From assembly GCF_900114085.1 (NCBI RefSeq), contig NZ_FORU01000001.1, positions 248,206 through 312,205 on the forward strand: a DNA stretch of 64,000 nucleotides, read 5' to 3'. The notes below the pieces were generated by a model. That model ran no database searches, was not told the DNA's origin, and worked only from the letters and a program-made list of their open reading frames with translations. This DNA is from Myroides guanonis. GTDB taxonomy: Bacteria; Bacteroidota; Bacteroidia; Flavobacteriales; Flavobacteriaceae. Shown in pieces: positions 10,779-18,351 of the stretch. Within the stretch, counting starts at the first letter, position 1. Every line of letters begins with the position of its first letter. The translations under genes were made by a program, and so were the position numbers.

Positions 10779-11423
10779 TTACTCTTTAGATGTAAATAGC
10801 TCTTTTACGAAATCGACTTCACCAGTTTCTACTTTATAGTAGGCTCCAACTAACCCTATTTCTCCATTTTTAAACATATTTTGTAAAACTTCACTCCTGT
10901 CAAGTACGTTGTTTAGTGTGTACATAACATTTTGAAGAGAAACTTTATCAACAGCCTCTTTTGAGGTAATGTCGATATCTATGTTATTTTTTTTAACTTG
11001 TTGTACTGCCGAATCAACTTTAGATAATAAATGTGTCAAATGTCCAAGTTCAGTTCCTTTACATGCGCCTGTAATAGCCCCGCAATTAGAATGTCCTAAT
11101 ACTACTATTAGTTTAGAACCCGCTAATTTACAAGCAAATTCCATAGATCCAATAATATCATCATTCAAAACATTTCCTGCGATTCGAGTGCTGAAAACAT
11201 CACCTAAACCTTGGTCGAATATTAATTCTGCGGATGTTCTACTGTCTATGCAACTTAAAATAATAGCAAATGGAAATTGATTTTCTTTAGTATTGTTAAC
11301 TTGTTCTAATAGATTGCTATGCGCTTTTAGGTTTTCTACAAAACGTTTATTACCTTCTTTTAAAAACGATAGTGCCAATTCTGGAGTTAGGGAGGCTTGA
11401 TCTTCTATACTGTGTAATCGCAT
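10779..11423 (-). CDS. second beta-carbonic anhydrase
   Basis: The 214-residue protein shows the beta-class ligands C58, D60 and R62 (CIDSR), then H111 and C114 (HSNCGA). Sequence and N-terminus (SLTPELALSFLKEGNKRFVE) differ clearly from the neighbour at 10120, so this is a different clade rather than a recent duplicate. Members of this clade often sit beside SulP-type bicarbonate transporters; none is present here. It is the first gene of the two-gene operon, with a possible minus-strand TAAATTTG box at 11461-11468. Confidence 0.92.
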   Translation of the reverse strand: MRLHSIEDQASLTPELALSFLKEGNKRFVENLKAHSNLLEQVNNTKENQFPFAIILSCIDSRTSAELIFDQGLGDVFSTRIAGNVLNDDIIGSMEFACKLAGSKLIVVLGHSNCGAITGACKGTELGHLTHLLSKVDSAVQQVKKNNIDIDITSKEAVDKVSLQNVMYTLNNVLDRSEVLQNMFKNGEIGLVGAYYKVETGEVDFVKELFTSKE

Positions 11424-11460
11424 ACTGTTAATGTTTTATTTTGTATCATATAATACATGG

Positions 11461-11468
11461 CAAATTTA
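11461..11468 (-). promoter_or_regulatory. candidate -7 box for the carbonic anhydrase operon
   Basis: CAAATTTA on the plus strand reads TAAATTTG on the minus strand, matching the Bacteroidota -7 consensus TAnnTTTG, 38 nt upstream of the start codon. No clear TTG -33 element is seen. Confidence 0.38.
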
Positions 11469-11658
11469 AATAAAAACTAGTATAAAATACAGTTTCTTTG
11501 TTTTTATACAATTTTTTTATCAATTACTCAATTAATTTGCTGTTGTATGAGGATTTATTGATTATATGCTTTGAAATGGAAAAGATATAGGTGACAAACT
11601 TTAGAAAGTTTTCTATAAAATTTAGAATCGTTAAGATTGCTATAAAGTAGCTTAAAAC

Positions 11659-11689
11659 TTGTCTTGATTGAAATAAGTTTTTACATTTG
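11659..11689 (+). promoter_or_regulatory. candidate metK promoter
   Basis: TACATTTG at 11682-11689 matches TAnnTTTG exactly. TTG triplets at 11659-11661 and 11664-11666 give spacings of 20 or 15 nt. Initiation near 11695 would place the whole structured leader (11701-11791) in the 5' UTR. Confidence 0.5.
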
Positions 11690-11700
11690 CATTCAATATC

Positions 11701-11791
11701 AACATAAGGAGGAAAAATTTGTACTGATTGCACAACCTCGGTAAAAAAATGCTAAAGCAGAATTCCCTCCTTTAGCCATTTTTCCTTTTTT
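11701..11791 (+). ncRNA. structured metK leader, probable SAM-class riboswitch with intrinsic terminator
   Basis: The leader contains AAGGAGG (11706-11712), a central block CTGATTGCACAACCTCGG (11724-11741), AATGCTAAAG (11748-11757) and CTTTAGCCATT (11770-11780). The last two pair, with one bulged C, into a terminator extended by AAAAA/TTTTT and followed by a T run to 11791. GGAGG can instead pair with CCTCC (11766-11770), which overlaps the terminator arm, or with CCTC (11736-11739). CTGATT, AACC, AAATG and GCTAAA recall the SAM-II core as I remember it, but the spacing differs. Position before metK supports SAM sensing. The structured switch is well supported; the ligand class is not proven. 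Confidence 0.62.
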
Positions 11792-11810
11792 ATAAAAAAA
11801 ATACAATATT

Positions 11811-13100
11811 ATGGCTTATTACTTTACATCAGAATCTGTTAGTGAAGGACATCCTGACAAAATAGCGGATCAAATTTCAGATGCATTAATAGATAATTTT
11901 CTTGCTTTTGATAGTGAATCTAAAGTAGCTTGTGAAACATTAGTAACCACAGGACAGGTTATTTTAGCAGGAGAAGTAAAATCTAAAACTTATTTAGATG
12001 TACAACAAATTGCTCGTGAAGTAATCAAAAAAATTGGTTATACTAAAAGTGAGTATATGTTTGATGCTAATTCATGTGGGATACTTTCAGCTATTCATGA
12101 ACAATCTCCAGATATTAATCAAGGAGTAGATCGCGCAGATAAAGAAAATCAAGGTGCAGGAGACCAAGGAATGATGTTTGGTTATGCAACTCGTGAAACC
12201 GAAGACTATATGCCATTGGCTTTAGATTTGGCTCATAAATTATTGATTGAGTTAGCTGAAATCCGTAAAGATGGTAGTGAAATTGCTTATTTAAGACCAG
12301 ATGCGAAGAGTCAAGTTACTTTAGAGTATAGTGATGAAAATGTGCCAACTCGAATTGTAACTATAGTGTTATCTACTCAGCACGATGATTTTATCAAACC
12401 ATCAGAAAAAGGTTTCGAATCGCAAAATCTCGCAAATAAAGAGATGCAGTCAATTATAGAAGATGATATTAAATCGATATTAATTCCACGTTTACTTAAA
12501 AAATACCCTCAATACACACACTTATTTGAAAAGGGAGAGATTGAATATTTGATCAATCCAACAGGGGTATTTGTTATAGGAGGTCCACATGGAGATACAG
12601 GTTTAACAGGAAGAAAGATTATTGTAGATACCTATGGAGGAAAAGGAGCACATGGAGGAGGCGCTTTCTCAGGTAAAGACCCAAGTAAGGTAGATCGAAG
12701 TGCAGCTTATGCTACAAGGCACATTGCTAAAAATTTGGTGGCAGCAGGTGTTGCTGATGAAGTTCTTGTGCAAGTTTCTTATGCTATTGGTGTCGCTAAA
12801 CCTACTGGAGTATATGTGAATACCTATGGGACTTCTAAGGTTAACTTGTCCGATGGAGTAATTGCACAGAAGGTAAGTGAATTGTTTGATTTACGTCCTT
12901 ATTTTATTGAGCGTAATTTGAAATTAAGAAACCCGATTTATAGTGAAACTGCTGCATATGGACATATGGGAAGAATCCCTCAAACAGTAACTAAAGTATT
13001 TACAAGTCCTAATGGAGAAGAAAAAACAATGGAAGTTGAATTGTTTACTTGGGAGAAATTAGATAGAGTAGAAGATGTAAGAAAAGCATTTTCATTATAA
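11811..13100 (+). CDS. metK: S-adenosylmethionine synthetase
   Basis: MetK makes S-adenosylmethionine from methionine and ATP. The 429-residue protein starts with the family signature [10 protein letters not shown]. It contains the ATP-binding [12 protein letters not shown] and the phosphate-loop [19 protein letters not shown]. At 429 residues it is longer than the E. coli enzyme (384), typical of Bacteroidota. Expression is probably controlled by the terminator-bearing leader directly upstream. A strong terminator follows, so it is monocistronic. Confidence 0.97.
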   Translation: MAYYFTSESVSEGHPDKIADQISDALIDNFLAFDSESKVACETLVTTGQVILAGEVKSKTYLDVQQIAREVIKKIGYTKSEYMFDANSCGILSAIHEQSPDINQGVDRADKENQGAGDQGMMFGYATRETEDYMPLALDLAHKLLIELAEIRKDGSEIAYLRPDAKSQVTLEYSDENVPTRIVTIVLSTQHDDFIKPSEKGFESQNLANKEMQSIIEDDIKSILIPRLLKKYPQYTHLFEKGEIEYLINPTGVFVIGGPHGDTGLTGRKIIVDTYGGKGAHGGGAFSGKDPSKVDRSAAYATRHIAKNLVAAGVADEVLVQVSYAIGVAKPTGVYVNTYGTSKVNLSDGVIAQKVSELFDLRPYFIERNLKLRNPIYSETAAYGHMGRIPQTVTKVFTSPNGEEKTMEVELFTWEKLDRVEDVRKAFSL

Positions 13101-13118
13101 AAACACCATAATATTTTT

Positions 13119-13157
13119 AAAAAAGGTATGCTCAAGAAAGGCATACCTTTTTTTGTT
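13119..13157 (+). terminator. Rho-independent terminator of metK
   Basis: Arms AAAAAAGGTATGC (13119-13131) and GCATACCTTTTTT (13141-13153) form a perfect stem with a 9-nt loop and T-rich tail, 19 nt after the stop codon. Confidence 0.93.
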
Positions 13158-13225
13158 TTTTATTTAAAAACATAATTTTTTGTTAAATATCAATTGTTTT
13201 GTATATTGAAGTTTAAAATTAGGTA

Positions 13226-14878
13226 ATGAATTGGGTGCTATTTGTAGTATTGGGATTTTGTATTTTCTATCTTCTAGAAAGAAGAAAGTATTTGAAGAAA
13301 CTTTTAGAATATAAAAAGGTGATACGCATGAGTTGGGGAAAAGTCAAAGAGTTTGAAAGATTTGATTTTGGAAAGATAGGTAGATATCACAAAAATATAT
13401 TACCTGAAGAGAATGTTTTTCAGATACTATCAGATCAAATTTGTAAAGATTTGGATTTTGAAGAGTTGTTTAAATATATAGATAGAACTCATTCTAAAAT
13501 TGGGCAACAATATCTTTATTACAGGTTAAGAACCATTAAAAAAGAGAAGGCTATTTCTCAAGAAAACCTTGCAAAACATTTTCAAAGTGATAATGTTTTT
13601 AGAGAGCAAATACAGTTGCTTTTAAATAGGTTAAGTAATGTGGAGGGGTATTATTTTGAAACACTTTTCAATGATAAAAATATTCAAAAACCTAATTCGA
13701 TCAAATGGGTTTATGCTCTTTCAATTCTTTCTTTAGTCATTACTATAGTAATATTTATATATCCAATAGCTCTAGTGTTATTGATTCCTATTCTACTCAC
13801 AAATTTATTTTTTCATTACAGAAACAAGGTTTTTATTTATGAGCACTTTAAAGCGATTGTAGAGTTCAGTAAAACTTACAATGTGGCTAAGAAAATATTA
13901 AAAAATAATAAAATAAGAGAACTATATGGTGAACCAGAATTTATGAAGCATTTAGCTAAAATAGAGAGAAAGGCAAGTTTTTTTAAAATTAATAAAAGAT
14001 TCGAGAATGAATGGTTATTGTTAATTTGGATACCTATAGAATATTTGAAAATCAGCTTTAATCTAGAATATATAGCTTTCTATAGTTTAATTCGGTCTTT
14101 TTTTAATTGTAGAAATGATGTACAAAAACTTTATGTTTTTATAGGTGAAATAGAAGTCTCTTTAACTATTGCATCTCTTAGATCTGAAGGTAGGGAAAAT
14201 TGCATTCCTAAGTTTTATGATGAAAAAACTTTAGTCGTAGAGAATATGTATCATCCTTTGTTAAAGAAATGTGTGTCGAATTCAATTAATCTCTTGAATG
14301 AAAGTTTGCTCTTAACTGGAACTAATATGTCTGGGAAAACTACATTTATACGTACTATAGGGGTTAATAGTATTTTAGCTCAGACACTTGGGATATGTTA
14401 TGCTTCTTCTTACATAGCTCCCTTTTTAAGAATACATTCTTCAATTCGAATTGCTGATGACTTATTGGAGGATACTAGTTATTACTTAAAGGAGGTTTTG
14501 GTTTTAAAGGAGTTTGTGGAATCTGTTAATGAGTCCGTACCTTGTCTATTTATTTTAGATGAGATTTTTAAAGGAACTAATTCACAAGAGAGAGTATCAG
14601 CTGGTTATGCGATATTAGATTATTTGAATCAAAGTAAGCATATCGTTTTGGTAGCAACTCATGATTTGGAATTAGTTAACTTGCTTGAATGTAGGAATTA
14701 TGCTGTATATCATTTTCAGGAACAAATAATGTCAAAGGAATTAAATTTTGATTTTAAAATTAAAAAAGGGAAAATGACTAAGCAAAATGCAATTGAAATT
14801 TTAGAACTGTATAATTATCCAAAAAAAATAACTGATACAGCTTATTTATTAAAATATAATGTTTTTAAAATCAAGTAA
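13226..14878 (+). CDS. membrane-anchored MutS-like ATPase
   Basis: The C-terminal third of this 550-residue protein is a MutS domain V ATPase: Walker A TGTNMSGKTT at about 362-371, Walker B LFILDEIFKGTNS at about 446-458, and the switch ATHDLEL. It lacks the mismatch-recognition domain I. It has an N-terminal hydrophobic segment (about 3-16) and two or more membrane spans at 161-197. A basic, helix-rich core domain lies between. It belongs to a flavobacterial group annotated as 'MutS-related'; its function is unknown. Membrane anchoring argues against canonical mismatch repair. It ends 29 nt from the converging gene at 14908. Confidence 0.85.
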   Translation: MNWVLFVVLGFCIFYLLERRKYLKKLLEYKKVIRMSWGKVKEFERFDFGKIGRYHKNILPEENVFQILSDQICKDLDFEELFKYIDRTHSKIGQQYLYYRLRTIKKEKAISQENLAKHFQSDNVFREQIQLLLNRLSNVEGYYFETLFNDKNIQKPNSIKWVYALSILSLVITIVIFIYPIALVLLIPILLTNLFFHYRNKVFIYEHFKAIVEFSKTYNVAKKILKNNKIRELYGEPEFMKHLAKIERKASFFKINKRFENEWLLLIWIPIEYLKISFNLEYIAFYSLIRSFFNCRNDVQKLYVFIGEIEVSLTIASLRSEGRENCIPKFYDEKTLVVENMYHPLLKKCVSNSINLLNESLLLTGTNMSGKTTFIRTIGVNSILAQTLGICYASSYIAPFLRIHSSIRIADDLLEDTSYYLKEVLVLKEFVESVNESVPCLFILDEIFKGTNSQERVSAGYAILDYLNQSKHIVLVATHDLELVNLLECRNYAVYHFQEQIMSKELNFDFKIKKGKMTKQNAIEILELYNYPKKITDTAYLLKYNVFKIK

Positions 14879-14907
14879 TCTTTTAGTATTTAATAAACAA
14901 AAAAAAA

Positions 14908-15357
14908 TTATTCGATGGATATGTAGATGTCTACTTCAGAATTGTTTCCCTTTTGAGAATCGGATCCATAAACTTCGTAGTCATATGTATATGAGCGTTC
15001 TAGTGAAATTTCATTATTCCATATTTTATTCCAAGTATCTGCAACAGCAGCCGGTATAAGACCTTTAGCTGTTAATTTTTGAAATTTCGCATTAGGGAAT
15101 TCGCGACCAATTAGATCAGAAGGTATTTTATCCAGAGAAGAAACGGTAACACCTATAATTGCTGTGTATCTTCCAGTAAAATCACTTTCATAATCTGTGT
15201 ATATAGCAAAGATATCATTAGAACATTTATTGGGTATTGTTTCAATTAAATTATCAGAAATAAAACGTGACCAGAGATGTGTTAAATCTTGTTGTGCTTG
15301 GCTATTTTGATTAGTTGTACGAATTTGAATACCTATAATTTTAAATCCAGTTGTCAT
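14908..15357 (-). CDS. GyrI-like / effector-binding domain protein
   Basis: This 149-residue protein matches the integron-associated effector-binding (GyrI-like, AraC_E_bind/Cass2) fold: an N-terminal beta-strand followed by LWSRFISDNLIETI, the central IFAIYTDYESDFTGRYTAIIG and the C-terminal YTYDYEVYGSDSQ with acidic strand VDIYISIE. Stand-alone members bind hydrophobic or cationic small molecules. It lacks a DNA-binding domain, so it is not itself a regulator. It lies 10 nt downstream of the CapD-like gene on the same strand and probably shares its mRNA. Confidence 0.8.
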   Translation of the reverse strand: MTTGFKIIGIQIRTTNQNSQAQQDLTHLWSRFISDNLIETIPNKCSNDIFAIYTDYESDFTGRYTAIIGVTVSSLDKIPSDLIGREFPNAKFQKLTAKGLIPAAVADTWNKIWNNEISLERSYTYDYEVYGSDSQKGNNSEVDIYISIE

Positions 15358-15367
15358 AAAAAATAAA

Positions 15368-17305
15368 TTACTTAGACTCTAATTGGTCTAGTGTTTCGTA
15401 GCTTGAATTCTGAGATTTATACTCAGGAACTATTTGTTTGATTTGGCGTACTAATTCAAAATTATTTGAATTATCTACGGTTGAATAAACGTATACGCAC
15501 ATTTCATTAATATACCCCTGAAGTACTTCTAAGTTCTCTTTACACACTTGGGCAATCATAATTTTCTCATGATGTGTTTGAACTGTGTTCTCATCATTAG
15601 CGAGTAACTCTTCATATATTTTTTCACCAGGTCTTAATCCAGTAATTTTAATTCCTATTTCGTCTGGGTAATTATAACCACTTAGACGAATCATACGTTT
15701 CGCTAAATCAATTATTTTCATAGACTCACCCATGTCGAACACAAAGATTTCTCCACCTTTTCCCATTACTGATGCTTCTAAAACCAATTGACAAGCTTCA
15801 GGAATAGTCATAAAATAACGAGTGATATCTTTATGAGTAACTGTTAATGGACCTCCTTTTTGAATCTGTCTTTTAAACAAAGGAATTACCGAACCATTTG
15901 ATCCTAAAACATTACCAAAACGTGTTACAATGAAGTTAGTTTTAGCCAATTCATTTAAACTGCTTACGTAAACTTCAGCTACGCGTTTACTAGCTCCCAT
16001 AACATTAGTAGGGTTAACAGCCTTATCCGTAGAAATCATTACGAATTTTTGAACACCATAAGCGACAGATAAATCTGCAATTACTTTGGTTCCGTAAATA
16101 TTAGTCGTAACGGCTTCATAAGGATTGTCTTCCATAAGAGGAACATGTTTATAAGCTGCCGCATGATATATAATATCGGGCCTTTCGGTCTCAAATATTC
16201 GCTCTATACGTTGTTTATCTCTTATATTAGCTACTATATATTGAATATCCTCAGGACGCTTAGAATTCATAGTTTGCTGTACGTCATATAATGCTGATTC
16301 AGCTTGATCAACAAGAATTAATTTTTTGAAGTTTCTAGTAGCTATTTGGCGCGATATCTCACTACCAATTGAACCAGCAGCTCCAGTAATTAGAACTACT
16401 TTTCCTTCGATTTCTTTAGCGATGATTGGATTATCAAGCTTAATAGATTTACGACCGAGTAAATCATCGATTTTTAGAGTTTTAATTTGTTTACCAGAAT
16501 ACTTTCCGTTTAACCAGTCGCTTGCAGCTGGAATAATTTTAATTTTTACAGGGAGCTTTTCTAAAAATTTAGAAATTTCATTTAAACGCTCTCTTGGAAT
16601 ATTTTGAATAGAGATAACAATGTCATCTACACGGTTTTTTAATATAAATGTTTCATTTATAGATTTAGGTGAGTATACTCTGTATCCATTGATTTTCTTC
16701 CCTTCCTTTCGTAAGTTGTCGTCAATAAAACCAATGACATCTACATTGAATTTGGTATCAGCTTGTAAAGCACCAATTGTAATAACCCCTGAATCACCAG
16801 CTCCGTAGATCATAACGCGTCTGTGATTTCTTCCTCCCAATACATAAGTTCTATAGAATTTACTATAAAATACTCGAGCAGATACCATCACAACAGTTGT
16901 TAACAACAGATGTAAAATAATAATAGAATAAGAGAAGCGTAGATAAGGTCTATGTTCAGAGTAGAAAATATTAGTGCGTTGTAATATGCTTACAACTAAT
17001 ATAACTAATGAAGCAAATAAACATGAATATAATACGTTTTGGGCATCTTTGAGCCCAGTTTGTCTAATGACACCACGGTGAGGTTTAAATATCATGAAAC
17101 TAACAATATAAGCAATAAGTGCTAAAGGTAATTTCATTAACATGTTTTCTATGTCAAATCGCCCATAAAAACTATTCAGTATAAAGTTGGAGACAATGTA
17201 TGTTCCAAAAACAATAACAATGTCTATAAGTAAAACTAGCCCCCTAGGTGTGTCTTTTTTTAACCTTTCTTTAATGATATTCATAATCATAGATTCCTTT
17301 TTCAT
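15368..17305 (-). CDS. CapD/FlaA1-family nucleoside-diphosphate sugar 4,6-dehydratase
   Basis: The 645-residue inner-membrane protein has four transmembrane helices in residues 20-145, a first Rossmann-like domain (YGAGDSG at 167-173) and a C-terminal SDR domain with GAAGSIG at 308-314. The active site has the TDK triad (426-428) and MGASK in place of YxxxK, as in PglF-type UDP-GlcNAc 4,6-dehydratases. It should make a 4-keto-6-deoxy sugar nucleotide for surface polysaccharide or glycoprotein glycans. It is not embedded in a larger glycan cluster here. A minus-strand TAGATTTG box lies 57 nt upstream. Confidence 0.92.
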   Translation of the reverse strand: MKKESMIMNIIKERLKKDTPRGLVLLIDIVIVFGTYIVSNFILNSFYGRFDIENMLMKLPLALIAYIVSFMIFKPHRGVIRQTGLKDAQNVLYSCLFASLVILVVSILQRTNIFYSEHRPYLRFSYSIIILHLLLTTVVMVSARVFYSKFYRTYVLGGRNHRRVMIYGAGDSGVITIGALQADTKFNVDVIGFIDDNLRKEGKKINGYRVYSPKSINETFILKNRVDDIVISIQNIPRERLNEISKFLEKLPVKIKIIPAASDWLNGKYSGKQIKTLKIDDLLGRKSIKLDNPIIAKEIEGKVVLITGAAGSIGSEISRQIATRNFKKLILVDQAESALYDVQQTMNSKRPEDIQYIVANIRDKQRIERIFETERPDIIYHAAAYKHVPLMEDNPYEAVTTNIYGTKVIADLSVAYGVQKFVMISTDKAVNPTNVMGASKRVAEVYVSSLNELAKTNFIVTRFGNVLGSNGSVIPLFKRQIQKGGPLTVTHKDITRYFMTIPEACQLVLEASVMGKGGEIFVFDMGESMKIIDLAKRMIRLSGYNYPDEIGIKITGLRPGEKIYEELLANDENTVQTHHEKIMIAQVCKENLEVLQGYINEMCVYVYSTVDNSNNFELVRQIKQIVPEYKSQNSSYETLDQLESK

Positions 17306-17361
17306 ATAATTAAGACTACGATTGTATGTGGCTAGAATACAAGCTGTAGTTTAATAACTCA

Positions 17362-17369
17362 CAAATCTA
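17362..17369 (-). promoter_or_regulatory. candidate -7 box for capD-like gene
   Basis: CAAATCTA reads TAGATTTG on the minus strand, an exact TAnnTTTG match 57 nt upstream of the start codon. No -33 TTG is visible at the usual distance. Confidence 0.35.
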
Positions 17370-17539
17370 ATATTTTTAGTGATGATATTGAGATTATGGA
17401 AGAAATAATTTTTTCAAATGTTGTATAGAATCCTTTACTTCACAAGTGTAGTTAGGTTTAGTTAGACCTTTGATGAATTAATTGAACAACAAAAACTAAA
17501 TAGAGATAGTGTAACGAAAAGTGTTAGTTATTTTAAGAG

Positions 17540-17569
17540 ACTTATTCTCAATAAGTGTTTTTTTTTTTT
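17540..17569 (+). terminator. orphan plus-strand terminator hairpin
   Basis: ACTTATT (17540-17546), loop CTC, and AATAAGT (17550-17556) are followed by G and twelve Ts. The nearest plus-strand gene ends at 14878, so this would end an unannotated plus-strand transcript, or the T run may be incidental. Confidence 0.45.
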
Positions 17570-17578
17570 GTTAATATA

Positions 17579-17613
17579 AAAAGGCTTAAAAAAATGAAAT
17601 GTTTAAGCCTTTT
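17579..17613 (-). terminator. terminator of uvrA-LOG transcript
   Basis: Arms AAAAGGCTTAAA (17579-17590) and TTTAAGCCTTTT (17602-17613) form a 12-bp stem 19 nt beyond the minus-strand stop at 17632. Downstream minus-strand sequence begins TTTATATT. Confidence 0.72.
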
Positions 17614-17631
17614 ATTTTGAGTACTCAATAA

Positions 17632-18351
17632 CTAGAAGTTAGGTGTAAGATTATATTTTTTGTAAAACTCATCAACAATATCTACAACTTCGTCTGCTGT
17701 ATCTACTAGTTTAATAAGTTTCATATCATTTAGACTTATATTAGAATATTTTTCCAATACAACTTTTTCAATCCAGTCAATTAGCCCAGCCCAGAAATCT
17801 GTGCCAACTAAAATGATTGGGAATTTTCCAATTTTTTTGGTTTGTATTAATGTGATTGCTTCAAACACTTCGTCAAGTGTTCCAAAACCTCCAGGCATAA
17901 TAATAAAACCTTGAGAATACTTAACAAACATTACTTTTCTAACGAAGAAGTAGTCAAATTGTAGATTTTTATCATTATCTATATAAGGATTAAAGTGCTG
18001 TTCAAATGGTAGATCAATATTTAAACCTACTGATGTTCCTTTTCCTAAATGGGCGCCTTTATTACCAGCTTCCATAATTCCAGGTCCACCTCCGGTAATA
18101 ACACCATATCCAGCTTCACTTACTTTAAAAGCAATTTCCTCAGCTAGTTTGTAATACGGGTCTTCTTTAAGTGTTCTTGCTGAACCAAATATTGATACAC
18201 AAGGGCCAATGCGCCCCATTTTTTCATAACCATTAACGAACTCAGACATAATCTTAAAAATAGCCCAAGAATCATTTGATTTAATGTCGTTCCATGATTT
18301 TTGTTTGAAGCCATCATGGATGAAAGCTTCTTCATTTTCTAGGTTTTTCAT
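17632..18351 (-). CDS. LOG-family protein (TIGR00730)
   Basis: The 239-residue protein carries the two LOG hallmarks: GGGPGIMEAGNKGA, and the nucleotide-binding PGGFGTLDEVFEAITLIQ. Family members are cytokinin riboside 5'-monophosphate phosphoribohydrolases or related nucleotide 5'-monophosphate hydrolases, once misnamed lysine decarboxylases. The in vivo substrate here is unknown. Its ATG overlaps the uvrA stop by 4 nt (ATGA), showing translational coupling to uvrA, an association that may link it to nucleotide salvage after excision repair (inference only). Confidence 0.9.
   Translation of the reverse strand: MKNLENEEAFIHDGFKQKSWNDIKSNDSWAIFKIMSEFVNGYEKMGRIGPCVSIFGSARTLKEDPYYKLAEEIAFKVSEAGYGVITGGGPGIMEAGNKGAHLGKGTSVGLNIDLPFEQHFNPYIDNDKNLQFDYFFVRKVMFVKYSQGFIIMPGGFGTLDEVFEAITLIQTKKIGKFPIILVGTDFWAGLIDWIEKVVLEKYSNISLNDMKLIKLVDTADEVVDIVDEFYKKYNLTPNF

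Larger units (their letters stand above)
17306..17631. other. intergenic region with two terminators and a candidate promoter
   Basis: No ORF is credible in this 326-nt gap. It holds a candidate capD promoter box, a plus-strand terminator-like hairpin with 12 Ts at 17540-17569 that has no obvious upstream plus-strand gene, and the LOG-gene terminator at 17579-17613. TAGTTAG is repeated at about 17450-17465. Confidence 0.6.

Noticed and set aside
11524..11733. 69-codon minus-strand ORF upstream of metK
   Set aside because: It lies antisense to the metK promoter and the conserved leader structure, which explain the sequence better.
14859..15059. 66-codon plus-strand ORF after the MutS-like gene
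   Set aside because: It is mostly antisense to the well-supported GyrI-like gene and has a low-complexity product.
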